Positions 22,130 through 33,057 of a stretch of DNA of 64,000 nucleotides are shown in pieces. The stretch comes from Harmonia axyridis (taxonomy: Eukaryota > Arthropoda > Insecta > Coleoptera > Coccinellidae). The notes under the pieces are model-generated. The model had not been told where the DNA came from and did no database searches. It saw only the letters and a program-made list of their open reading frames with translations. The position numbers were made by a program, and so were the translations under genes. Location: positions 8,992,501-9,056,500 of the forward strand of contig NC_059501.1 in NCBI RefSeq assembly GCF_914767665.1, read 5' to 3'. Numbering within the stretch: the stretch's first letter is position 1; every line of letters starts with the position of its first letter.

Positions 22130-23985
22130 GGCCGGCTTCAACAAGGAGTCGAATTTTGTGGTTACAAGTTCATCCATTAATTTTATTATAAGTTATTCAG
22201 CCTTGACGACAAGTTCATCTTCAGATGTTAATATGTCAGTGTTGGTCGATAGGTGGGATCTCGAACCATTTTTCTCGTTTGTATATTTTTTTATTCGATA
22301 TGGAAATGTGACGGACTGATCTATAAAACATTCGGTAATGAATGATGACTTCGATTAATGGAAATTATTCAAGTATTTTTCCGAATATTTCGTAACTCAT
22401 TCGATCAAGGTATATAAGTTGATACAGTATTTGATATACGTACGATTTAATTCATTTATTACTTGCGGTATTATTGTATTCTATTTCTTAGTCAAATCTG
22501 ATACAGGGTGTTCCATATTTACGAGTTCTCACGTCAGGGACATTTCAAGTGTTCGAATGAAGACGTATTTTGAATGAATTCGTTACTTAATTTTTATCAA
22601 AGTAATAAATATATTTCAATAGTTCTGAGTATACCAATGCTACTGAAATTAAATATTCTACACATCGAGTTCAATTAATATACTTCGCAATAATGTGAAA
22701 AATATAATTTTTTCAACTTCTTAATAGAAGTTCAAAAAATAAGATGGTGTTTGCGAAATTCAATAGCATAAATGAAAAGTACAAACAGATAACCATAACA
22801 TTCTTTGGAAAATGTATCGAGAATTTATTTAGGTAATCATTTAAGAAGTTCGTTAACAGTAATAATTGAAATTTGTGGTCGCTAAATTTCCACATCTATC
22901 CTCACTTCTCACGCGGAGTTTGATCTTTTGCTGTTATTTATTTCATTAATAGTTCTCTGAAATTTTTTCTGTGATTTTTGAAAAGAAAAATAACTGAACG
23001 AGAAATACGTCTTTATTTTTTATTGCAAATGGAACAAAATGGTGGAAGAGAAACCTATGGGTTTTGATCCACAATTACACATGTTCTACTTCCTTTCTGA
23101 ACTCTTTGTAGATTGAAATTCAATTTGTTTATGTAAAATAATCCCTCGAATGTATACATGCCAAATTTCAGAAGAATGATTTTCCTAAGGGCACTCAAAA
23201 ATGACTCTTAATAACAATTTTACATCACATTGATCCATATCTCAAATAAATCGTTTTATACACAATCTATGAAATTCCCGATATAATAAACGTTAACGTA
23301 CTTATGTGTGAATGCTCATTTCACAAGGATGCTAATTGGAGTGTAAACCTATGAGAATAGTCGTAAAGAGTATATTTCACTCGTTTCTAGCGTAACATTT
23401 GTTTATTTGCAGCTAAATCGGAACAATAAGCTTCTTTGTAGTGTTGGATAGGGAATTAGTAGTATTCACATACCTACGTATATTTTCCAATGGTTGTTAA
23501 TCTGGACCTGCCTCTATTGATGGAAGCGATTAACCTTTATTACTTTGAATGTTCACGGTCATGTTCAATTTTAGAATATTACGGTCAGAATGGCTATACC
23601 TATCGATAGAGGAAATATTTTGCCATACGTTCCACATTCAATGTTTTTTGCATGTTCGTTCTTGTGCTCTTTTCATTTCGACCCATTGTTAGTTCGTCAT
23701 TAATTGATTTGAAATTAATTTCAACAACAGAGGAGCGAATCCATCAAATGACATAGTTTTAGAGTTGTAGAGTTTGAAATTTTGTGTTTCTCAATGTCAT
23801 AAGTTGAAATTTACCGATTCGTTTGAAAACTTCGTTCCAAAACTACTTACTTGAAGTTAGTACTTTTGGGTGTTGTTGTCACTGAAATATTATGTCATTT
23901 TTCAATATTTTGTTTCAATGTTCTATACCTAGTGATATTCATGATATCCAATCGAAATTTCGCACGAAGCTCGAAAATGTTATTC
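22130..23985. other. Intergenic DNA, no gene seen
   Basis: Contains an ACAGGGTGTTCC repeat end near 22504. No coding exon or RNA gene was recognised. Confidence 0.5.
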
Positions 23986-23987
23986 TA

Positions 23988-25019
23988 TATACAGGGTGAG
24001 TCTTTGATTCGTACATATATTTCAACCAACGATTCATGATGAGGATGAGGGAAAACTTTTTTCCTTTACCATTTTTTCCGATTCGGCTCTGTTGAGATGA
24101 TACTGACTGTTGAAAATCCATAAATTTTATCTCCCGAATGGAATGAAATCGAAGGAAATTATTTTCGGAATATAAATCGGATCACAAAATTCCATGAAAG
24201 TTCGATCAACTCCAGAATGCCCACTATTGAATCTGAAAAAATAGTAAAAGAAAAAAAGTTTCTTCAGACCTCAGGAATCTTCGGTTGAAAGATAGATAGA
24301 TAGATAGATAGATAGAAAGATAGATAGATAGATAATTTATTGATGCTCTTTTACAAAAATTCATTGTATTGCACACGTCACAGGATTCGATAAAAAGTAC
24401 AACTTCGAAATGATATAAATCATTTCTCATCATTGTCAGAATATAAAAATAATAGAGATAACTTAATATAGTTATACAATTCTTAAATGATACAAAGTAT
24501 CATTGTCAAAATATAAAGGCATTACTCAATAAAGTAATAACTTCGAAATTGTATAGAGCATTTCTCATCAATGTCAGAATATAAAAATAGTTGGAATAAC
24601 TCAATAAAGTTATACAATTCTTGAATGATACAGAGTATCATTGTCAAAATATAAAATATAAATGCATTACTCAATAAAGTAATACGAATATGAATGATAT
24701 AGAATACCATTCCTCATTACAAACATTACAACACAAAGAATAAATTAATTTAAAAGAGATTAAAATTGGAATAACTCAATAAAGTTATACAATTCTTAAA
24801 TGATACATAGTATCTTTGTCAAAATATAAAAGCATTACTCAATAAAGTAATACGACTATGAATGATATAAAATACCATTCCTCCTTACAAACATTACAAC
24901 ACAAAGAATAAATTAATTTAAAAGAGATTAAAATTCAAACTACTGGACAGGAACTCTTGGACACTCCAGAACGCATGCTGCCGCAAAAATATATGTACAA
25001 GTCAAAAACACCCTGTATA
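23988..25019. mobile_element. MITE with CAGGGTG-type inverted ends, interrupted
   Basis: Starts TATACAGGGTGAGTC and ends ACACCCTGTATA. The first 300 nt match the intact copy at 27882..28270 through landmarks such as TTTTCCGATTCGGCTC and CAGGAATCTTCGGTTGAAA. About 700 nt of foreign DNA (24291..24988) then separate the right end. No transposase is encoded. Confidence 0.75.
24291..24988 (-). mobile_element. Retroposon 3' region with (GATA)n and a hairpin array
   Basis: Inserted inside the MITE. The left edge is (GATA)n, which on the minus strand is a 3' (TATC)n tail. Next to it is an AATTTATTG segment like other LINE tails here. The interior (24400..24945) is a tandem array of short palindromes, for example ATTACT..AAGTAAT, TAACT..AGTTA and GATAC..GTATC, separated by near-constant linkers. 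Confidence 0.6.
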
Positions 25020-25219
25020 ATTCACACAACATCTCAAGTAATCAGGGAAATATTTGGAATGTCTTTTCCAATATTCTTCTCAAATGATGAAGGAGTCAAT
25101 ATGAAATTTTGCATAGAATTCAAAATTATTTTTTGGTTGATACATTCTTGCAAAACTTCGAGTCGTTCGTATCTGTTGTCACAGAATTATAAGATCCTTT
25201 TTCGCGATTATGCTTGATT

Positions 25220-25500
25220 TTTTTCTGGTTCTGATGATGATAAAAACACGAAATTTTGCACAAAGCTTCAGCAAAATATCAACTCTATAGGTTCGTGGTC
25301 ACAAAAATATTGGGTGATTTTGCCCTAGTTCTGGTTACGGGTAACGCTATCAGCACAAAATTTTACTGAAATATTCAATATTTTTTCCAATTTTCTACAG
25401 TGCTGATCATATTATCAATTTATCATTGTTATCATTTCAATAAAATATCCCAAATATTAACACAGTCGGATTTGTGATCATGGAAATATTGGGTGAAATT
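25220..25500. repeat. Copies of the dispersed ACAAAAATATTGGGTG repeat
   Basis: GTGGTCACAAAAATATTGGG (near 25295) and GTGATCATGGAAATATTGGG (near 25470) are two variants of the same repeat seen at 13.2 kb. No coding signal. Confidence 0.5.
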
Positions 25501-25659
25501 TTTTAATATACTTCATGAATTTTCTATGATTCTCCACGTTCAGCCAGTGTAAATTGTTTATTCAAAATTTGAACTTATTCAAACATTTCAAGAATAAAAT
25601 TTTGTTCAAATCCTTGATAAGCTCTAAGCGTCAATTGGAATTTTGAGAATTATGTACAA

Positions 25660-26860
25660 ATGAACAAATACTCATTAATGTATCTTTCTTTACGCAAACT
25701 TATTCATAGAAAAATTGAAAGAGATGCCATTCAAACACCACAAAACAAGCCTTCGACTTGGCTGCGATATGTGGATCACACATTCATCATCTGGTTTCAC
25801 GTCGAGAAACATCTGAATTCTGAATGCCTTCTCGAGCCATCTGAATAGTAGACACCAGAACATTCAATTAAGAGAGATAGGCGCTTGCCATTTCTCTACT
25901 TTTTAGTAGCAAGAAATTCGGAAGGCAGACTAGGAAATCTAATCACCTTCCACAATAAAAACAGGGGTAATTAAGACACTTGCAGGGAGAGCTCGACGTA
26001 TATGCGAGTAAGAATACCTTCGAAAGAATCACTTGACACAAACCCTTCTGTTCAATGGTTATGGCTCGAAAGAAATTTATCGAGCATCAGGTCAAACACG
26101 AGAAAACATATCTCCTGAAATAAAGCTTACTTGTCTTTCACGACTTCGGCGACTGACAAATTCAGAAAACTTTTTCAGAGGCGTAACATAGAATTGATTC
26201 AAAGTAGTGCTGAGGATGAAATTTTTCCCAAGGCTGGTGCTTATAAAACACCTTGCAACTGTGGAAAAGTTTACAACACGAAACATTCGAACACGAATGG
26301 TGTTTGCATCATTCAGAAAAGTTCTAAAATATCTTGAACGAGCAAATATCTTGTTCTCACAGTCAGAAATTCTATCGACATCAATACTATGCAAGGATAG
26401 ATATGGAAGGTATGTGAACTGTATGAGTTATCATGATAGATATAATTGTTTTCGGTTAGTTTGTTAGAGATGAGCAGTTCTTTTGGATATGATCTCCCTC
26501 AAAATTCGGCAATTCCAGTGATTATTTTACATATACAAGTGTTTTCTCGGAGATATTGGGAATTTTCTGAATAAAAATTTCAAACTCAGTTCAAAATCAA
26601 TATTTGAGTAACATTTTTTGAAATTTTCTTTCGAAGTTTAACGTGTTTACGTTCGGATAAACGGACAGAATTAAATTTGAGAACGGGTTCGTCATCAGTG
26701 ACGAAAATATGGCTGCCGAATTTGGTAGAAATTCCGCTCCTTACATATAGAAGCGCCTGAAAAGGCTGCTAAGCCGACCCTGGTGTCAACTTATTATCTC
26801 AGTCTGAAGTCTGAGAAACCTCTGAAGATGCCTGCCGTAGTGGTAGGCCAAACGTTGAAT
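25660..26860 (+). mobile_element. Penelope-like element relic (RT and GIY-YIG traces)
   Basis: The plus strand encodes PSTWLRYVDHTFIIW (near 25755), the reverse transcriptase YVDD-box region of Penelope-like elements with D changed to H. It continues with an LPFL-ARNSEGRLGN trace, a GVIKTLAGRARRI-like trace (near 25975), and GAYKTPCNCGKVYNT (near 26240), the start of the GIY-YIG endonuclease. Near 26825 comes CTGAAGATGCCTGCCGTAGT followed by GGTAGGCCAAACG, a typical terminal motif of such elements. Frameshifts and stops show it is dead. Confidence 0.8.
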
Positions 26861-26869
26861 TCTTTTGAA

Positions 26870-27165
26870 CAATCCCACCGCGAAATCCTGCAGTATTACA
26901 TTTCCTTCATATGTTTAATACATAAGACTTTCAAAAAGATGCAGTTGAAGATATGAACATTAAGTAGCGAAATAATCGTTATTTTTTATACATCAATAAG
27001 GGTAGGTATTAGGCTTAATTGCGAAAGCAGAACAAATCTAAAAGTCTATTCGTTTAGGAAGAACCTTTCAACCGTTGCAGTAAAAAGTCTGCAATAGCGC
27101 TTATTAAGCCATTATTTTGAAGGCAGAATAATTTTTCCGTAAAAAACAGTATTTCATCAATACAC
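26870..27165. other. Unassigned flank of the Penelope-like relic
   Basis: No gene or further repeat recognised; may be trailing element sequence. Confidence 0.4.
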
Positions 27166-27169
27166 CAAT

Positions 27170-27300
27170 ACACGAAACTTGGTTTTATCAATTTTTCAAA
27201 CAAAAAAATTTGTGTTGTTTGAAAAATTGATAAAAACAAATTTCGTGTATTTATTTACAAATTTAAGTCACTCTAAATTTAATTTAGAGTCACTTAAATT
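27170..27300. repeat. Two adjacent palindromes
   Basis: Arms 27170..27201 and 27217..27248 (starting ACACGAAACTTGG) form an almost perfect 32-bp inverted repeat. A second one (about 27259..27300, ATTTAAGTCACTCTAAATT and its inverse) follows directly. Fold-back elements or their relics. Confidence 0.75.
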
Positions 27301-27881
27301 TTGACAAACATCTTTTGAAGCTTGTAGCCGTGACAGCCATTCGGCTTATATGATTTTCCATCGTTAATGTCATACCTTCCTCTTCACAATAAAATAAACA
27401 TCCATTATTCATTAATTTCTCTTGAAATATACTGTCAATAACGATTTTTTTGTTGAAATCATTTTTTTATCTATTAGTTTTTCATGGTAAGGACTAAATA
27501 TTTTTGAGGTAAGAATTCAGGGTGGTTTTAAATAATCTCAGTTTTTCATGGCCTTTCTATAGGAAAAAAGAATCTGTTCAAACACTAAAAAAATTTTAAT
27601 AGGTATAAAAATTAACGAATTTGCATCAAATAATAAACGCAAAGGAACGAAAAAGCAAGTACCTAACACACATGATCACTTTGAATTGCTGTATGAATTC
27701 AGAGCATTTTCTGAATATTTAATAAAATATTTAAACAAATTGATGTATCTACCTATATACCTATCGCTCGTAAGAGTCGAATAGTCTATTTTCGTCAGGT
27801 TTTAAGATTAATTTATGTTGAAACAGATTCATTGATCCTTTTTCAACAAGCTATAATAAAAATTTTACGATAAACTATATG

Positions 27882-28270
27882 TATACATGGTGAGTCATTG
27901 ACTGATACAAATATTTCAAAATATTCCTGAGGTTAAAGGAAACTCTTTTTTCCTTTACCAGTTTTTCCGATTCGGCTCGGTTGAAAAGACACAGGCTGTT
28001 GAAAATCATGAAAAAATTAAATTTTATTTATATCTCTCAAATGGTATGGAATTCAAGGAAATGATTTTCGGAATATAGTTTTTAGTGATGTGATGAATCC
28101 TCTCTGAACATGAAATTCTATCAAAGTCCTGTCAACTCCAAAATGCCCGCTATACTAAGTGACAACAAAAAATCGAATCGAAAAAATTAGTAAAGGAAAA
28201 AAGTGTTTATTTTGACCTCAGGAATCTTCGGTTGAAATATAATAACAAGTCAAAGACTCACCCTGTATAT
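27882..28270. mobile_element. Intact MITE, same family as the 24.0-kb copy
   Basis: About 389 bp with inverted ends TATACATGGTGAGTC and GACTCACCCTGTATAT. The interior matches the interrupted copy at 23988 in order and spacing. There is no coding capacity. Confidence 0.8.
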
Positions 28271-29740
28271 TGATTCAATAGATTTCTTAAAATATTCAAA
28301 ATACCCCCTTTTTTTGACATAAAAAAAATCTTATTGGAAAACGCTTTATAAGAAAGTATGGATATTTATCACTTTCAAATGTTTACTAAAAACTCTCAGT
28401 TTACATCGGTTTGTTGTTTGCTAGGAAATTCGATTGAATCCTACAAAGCAAAATCTCCGAATCGAAGTCGTTTGGAAGTTCTTCGCAAATTCGAAATCGA
28501 GTGCTCCAATACGTGCTTCTGTTTTTATCGGACAAAATGAACGATGCGGGAATTAGCGGAATCTTCACGGAAGAAAGCTGGCCCGGCTGCGAAATTGAAT
28601 TTCTGTCAAATCGATGCTTTTTCATCCCACAAGGACCGAGTGATTCACGCCAAGGCCAGGAACATCCTGGTGTCCCGAGAGTTATTTTTGTGTAATATTA
28701 ATCGAAACAACTCCGAGTTTCGATAAAAATAAATCAGCCGAATTCCAGTTGGAGATCTTTCACGCTCCATGGGCGTAGCCACTGTTAGAAGAAAATTGGG
28801 TCACGAAATTTGAGTGATAGAATAATCCCCATTATTGAAAGTTAATATTTAATAAAATTTCTGGTTAATTATTTCTAATAAGAACATCTTTGTAGTCGTT
28901 GAAGAAAAAAGTTTGACACCCGCCTCTGTCAACTCAGGTAGTGTGAGTTTTTTAGAGTAATAATAAATCGTATCAGGTTTGTTTTGAATGTTTGAATTAA
29001 GAATTTATTCCAATCCAGTATATGTCTATAAAACAACTGAATAATCGCTGTTTTCCTCAATGAACTACTATACTATCAACGTAACAACTAGGTACTTCTA
29101 AGATTGAAATGAGTATTTCGTATTGAAGGTGTCTACCTGAAGCTTTATAAGTACGTTTCAAGAGGAGGTTTCAACCTCTTGACTGATATAAAGATGCATT
29201 CAATATTAACTATGGTTTTTGATTATTGGAATCTACTAAAAAGCTTTATTCTCTTTGTTTTTTCTGCTATTAAAAGATTCGTTAATGCAGAATTCGAAAG
29301 GAACAAATAGGACTCTTGAAATTTTCAGGGTACATTAGAGGTCTCAATAAGGCTATGTTCGTCAATGATCCGAATAAATCCAGTTTGTTCTCTCAATAAC
29401 TCGGGAAATACCGATTTCATTTGAGTAAGTTTTCTAGGAGGTTTATCATTATTCAGTAGTTGTAAAATAAATACCACAAAGGCATATATAAAATTAATCG
29501 AAACTCGTTCCAATCAAAGATTGAAAGAAATTATTTTGAAAAAGTTTGATATCTCAAAAAAATAATCCATCTTCTTCTTCTCCTTTAACCACGATAGTGA
29601 CTTCTATGGGTCCGAAAACTCATCGATCTCGCTGGAATCCTATGTAAGCATTATATAGGACTTGTCTAAAACTTCATCTCTATACCTTCATTTTCGAGAA
29701 AGAAAAAAAAATGTAATATTCCGTTAGAATTCTATGACCA
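28270..29740. other. Intergenic DNA, no gene recognised
   Basis: A GC-richer patch at 28440..28700 has overlapping open frames of 60-74 codons on both strands, none recognisable. Otherwise AT-rich. Confidence 0.45.
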
Positions 29741-29759
29741 AGTTAGTCATTCACGGCTT

Positions 29760-29975
29760 GACTCGAAATCAGCTCAAGTTCAAGTCAAGTAATAGTTTTT
29801 CGATGTCAAGTATTGATTTATTAAATACCTAACATTGAAAAAAACTACTTGATTTGTACTTGAGATGATTTCGAGTCAAGCTCAATTCAAGTAGAATGAA
29901 TATCAAGTCACGTAGCTTGAATTTCAAGTCAAGTAGTTTGAATTTCAAGTCAAGTATCTTGAATTAAGTCAAGCA
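29760..29975. repeat. Degenerate TCAAGTCAAGTA simple repeat
   Basis: TCAAGTCAAGTA-type phrases separated by TTGAATT recur at least six times, partly in inverted orientation (ACTTGAAATTC...). Minisatellite-like. Confidence 0.75.
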
Positions 29976-29977
29976 GT

Positions 29978-30122
29978 GAATCCATTGGACAATTTCAATT
30001 GAATTTCTTATTAATACATCGACAACGTTTGTGTGATTCACACAAGAATCATCACACAAGATTCGAAACATTGGCGATGTATTAATATGAGATTGAATTG
30101 AAGTTGTCCAAATTCCTGTAAT
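29978..30122. repeat. Fold-back repeat with 37-bp arms
   Basis: TTGGACAATTTCAATTGAAT...ATTAATACATCG at the left pairs with CGATGTATTAAT...GAAGTTGTCCAA at the right, with four or so mismatches and a loop of about 70 nt that itself has a CACACAAG repeat. Confidence 0.75.
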
Positions 30123-30124
30123 AA

Positions 30125-32130
30125 TTATTTTACTGTTGAAAACATGGACGTCACCAATAATCAATGATTAACAGTGTTGATACACTGTTCTGGAAATCTT
30201 GTATTTCAGCAAGTCATCATATTCTCGAACTTCTTACCCCATCAGTGATTTTTATACAACTTTGCCGAACAAGTGTATAAAAGCCAATCTTTTTCATTTT
30301 CCAAAACATCCAGAATCCCCTCTGGCCGACTTTCATCTACGCCTATTTCTTTTCTTTCCGATGCGCGTATAAATTGCTTATCTTCGGTTGTTTAATTGCC
30401 TTCCCCAAGTTGACTCTTGATTTCATAGTCTCCTAAGCTGGAAACTGATGAATAAACTAATACATGAATTAATTATTGCAATATTTATTGCAGGGTCTTC
30501 GTGGATACTGATTGGTCGATAAAATAATTTCTGAATTGAAATTTGCATTGATTATCTATCAAAAGGTTTTGAACCGAAGAAGATTATTACTTTGAAGACT
30601 TTTTGAGTTTGAATACCTAACTCATGCCAAAGACCTAATTGAACTTGTCATGAATTTTTATTTTAATTTTTCAGCGCTCAAAAACAACCAACTTCACTCT
30701 ATTCATTCATTATTAATCTACGGAATTTGATATGGATTTTTTTCGTATAAGTTGTAAAATTTAGCTGAAAACATAATAAATATGAAAATATATTTCAAAT
30801 CAGCTGATACAAGGTGTTTCATTATGTTATAAGATTACATATTTAGAAAAATAAGTGTAGTAGTAGGTAGGTGTTGTGAGTTATTCCATGGAATAATTTC
30901 TCGAAATGTCATAGAAACTGCAGCCAATAGAACATGACTTTCTTTTTTCTGAAATCACGAAATGCATACCATTATGTAAGAATAAAACAACGAATTGAAG
31001 AATGATACACAAAATATGTAATATTCATCTAAACGCCTTCAAAGGAGGATTTCTTGAAATTATTAATTCACGACGAGGAACCACTAATTATCATAAATCG
31101 ACAACAATATTTAAAGCTATTTCTTTTTCATATCTACTGGACGAGAATGCTTGGATACTACCTATATTTTGAGTGGTCCACAAAAAAGTCATGAAGCCAT
31201 ATCAGGAATATAAGCTTGCGATTCTATAAGAGTTGTCAGCTTTTTGTTCATGAATCTGTATTAATACTTTGAAATACATATCCAGTTAGTCTTCTTTGCT
31301 TAATTATTATTAATCGGTAACATTTTCTGTACTCTGGTACATTCAATTCTTCTACTATGGAAAATTCAAAACATTTGTTCGATAGATATTTATGTTCACT
31401 TGGAAAACCGTGAGCAAGCATTGAGTTGTACCTACTTAAAACTCCAAATTTTACTATGGTTCATTATTGCCTTCTAGCTCATGAAATTTCCGAATCATTG
31501 AAACAAAAGGCTTTGTAATTAAAGAAAAAATTTCACGGTGTTCAAACCTGCCCTGATGGAGGTTTGTAGTATTAGAAATTACTTACACACGTCCCATACT
31601 GTCAATATTCAGAGGGATATTAGCTATGACTACAGTAAAAAGTATACTATTCGGTATCATAGTGAAAATACATATTTTCAATTTCAACATCATGTGTTCA
31701 GTATCTGGAAATTTTGTTCTTATACTTATGAATCTCAAACTTGTGGGATCATTTCGGTCTTACAATGTAACAAATTTCACGCAAAGAGCACCTACAATTC
31801 CAGATCTTTCATTCAAAGTTGACATTAACTATCGAATTCATTGATCTGCTTATAAAATTCTAAATAAAATATTGTGGTTTCAGGTACGTAGCAGTCAATC
31901 ATCGTTCGTTTCAGGTAAACTCATTGATTTGATTCAAAATCCATTTCCTGCTGAAAATCCAGTCGATTAACCTCAAATTCTGTTAATCGAGAAACATATT
32001 TCCTGAATTGAATGAGAACCGATGAAACGAAAATTATATATTCAAAATTTCATCATTGGAAACATCTGTGTGAAATGGATACTCCTAGAGTTATTGTTAT
32101 GATGGCTTTGCTTTGAATATCATTTCAGAG
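30125..32130. other. Intergenic DNA, no gene recognised
   Basis: A pyrimidine-rich, GC-richer patch lies at 30290..30440. No open frame is recognisable and no repeats were noted. Confidence 0.45.
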
Positions 32131-32132
32131 AG

Positions 32133-32140
32133 TATATAAG
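32133..32140 (+). promoter_or_regulatory. TATA box of a candidate small secreted peptide gene
   Basis: TATATAAG within GAGTATATAAGGAAAGG, 45-52 nt upstream of an ATG that opens a signal-peptide-like frame. This is the same layout as the TATA-driven genes elsewhere in the window. Confidence 0.5.
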
Positions 32141-32184
32141 GAAAGGAGTCGGAGAAATCATCTCATTCAAATCTGTCACTGTTA

Positions 32185-32449
32185 ATGAAACTTTTTGGTA
32201 TCTTAACGCTAGCAAGTAAGAGTCCTTTTCTGCGTACGTAGTATCTCTGATTATCAGTTGAAAATTATTGTTTCACCCGGTTGTTCAATAATCGAGTTGG
32301 TCGAAAATAATTTCGTATTTACAGTTTTGATCAGTGATTATTGTTCTCAAGAGAACAAAAGCGGTATTGTTATCTTTCTCCTTCTAGCAAATGAAGGAAA
32401 CTTTAATATTTTGGTGAATTATGCAGAATGATTAATATTATGAATCAAT
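32185..32449 (+). CDS. Candidate 5' exons of a small secreted peptide gene
   Basis: Exon 1 (32185..32215) reads MKLFGILTLA and ends at a GTAAGA donor in phase 1. A TATTTACAG acceptor at 32324 allows exon 2 from 32325, continuing ILISDYCSQENK. The joined start is a good secretion signal: one Lys, then a hydrophobic run, then polar sequence with a Cys. The frame can run on through a hydrophobic LLLANE stretch to a stop near 32449, or splice again at a GGTATTG donor near 32364. I recognise no family and find no convincing third exon; satellite DNA begins 600 bp further on. The gene may be real, truncated, or a pseudogene. Confidence 0.4.
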
Positions 32450-32504
32450 ATTGAATTTTTTGATAGTATTCAACTAAATTTACAACATTCTCAGCCACAG
32501 TATC

Positions 32505-32650
32505 TTTAAAAACGTTAAACGATTGTTTCGACAACCATGTTATAATTTTCAGAAAATAAAAGTTAAGGTTGTAGTATTTAATACTACAACATACTATTAA
32601 CAAGCGTTAAACGAACGTTTCGACAACGATGTTGTCTTCAGAAATTGAAA
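32505..32650 (-). repeat. Two direct copies of a Penelope-terminus-like motif
   Basis: CGTTAAACGATTGTTTCGAC (near 32513) and CGTTAAACGAACGTTTCGAC (near 32605) each lead into a CAACnATGTT stem. On the minus strand the second reads CTGAAGACAACATCGTTGTC then GAAACG, similar to the terminal motif at 26.82 kb. Confidence 0.55.
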
Positions 32651-32699
32651 GTAACTGTTATCAGTTTCTGAACATTCAATTAAGGCTTTGTTATGATTT

Positions 32700-33050
32700 A
32701 AAATTTCAACTAGATCCACTTTGTCATCGCTGAATTAATTTTTTCCGCGATTCTTCATAAATTTAATTTGTTCCAGATCCCCAATTGACATAAAATTTCA
32801 GATTGAGCTTGAAATTACTATTCTACTAAAAGCAATTTCATCTTGATCGAATCTGTAGTTTCACATTCATAATGAAATTTCGCTTGGTCATATTTACGAA
32901 ATTTGAATTTTTAGGTTTCCGTTTGAGAGTTATTGGCCGGACGGACAGATGTTATAAGTGACGAAATCATCGAGCTATCGTTCTGGGAACGAGCGCGAAG
33001 GAATTAACCGATATAGCTTTCTGAATTTATCTAACCAAAAGGTACCTGAA
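32700..33050. repeat. Copy of the CGGACGGACAG dispersed repeat
   Basis: TCTTGATCGAATCTGTAGTT and GGCCGGACGGACAGATG echo the segment at 13.2-13.5 kb and 26.65 kb. Confidence 0.5.
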
Positions 33051-33057
33051 CAACAAG

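Noticed and set aside
24291..24345. (GATA)n as an independent microsatellite
   Set aside because: Its position at the edge of a defined insert next to an AATTTATTG segment fits a retroposon tail better.
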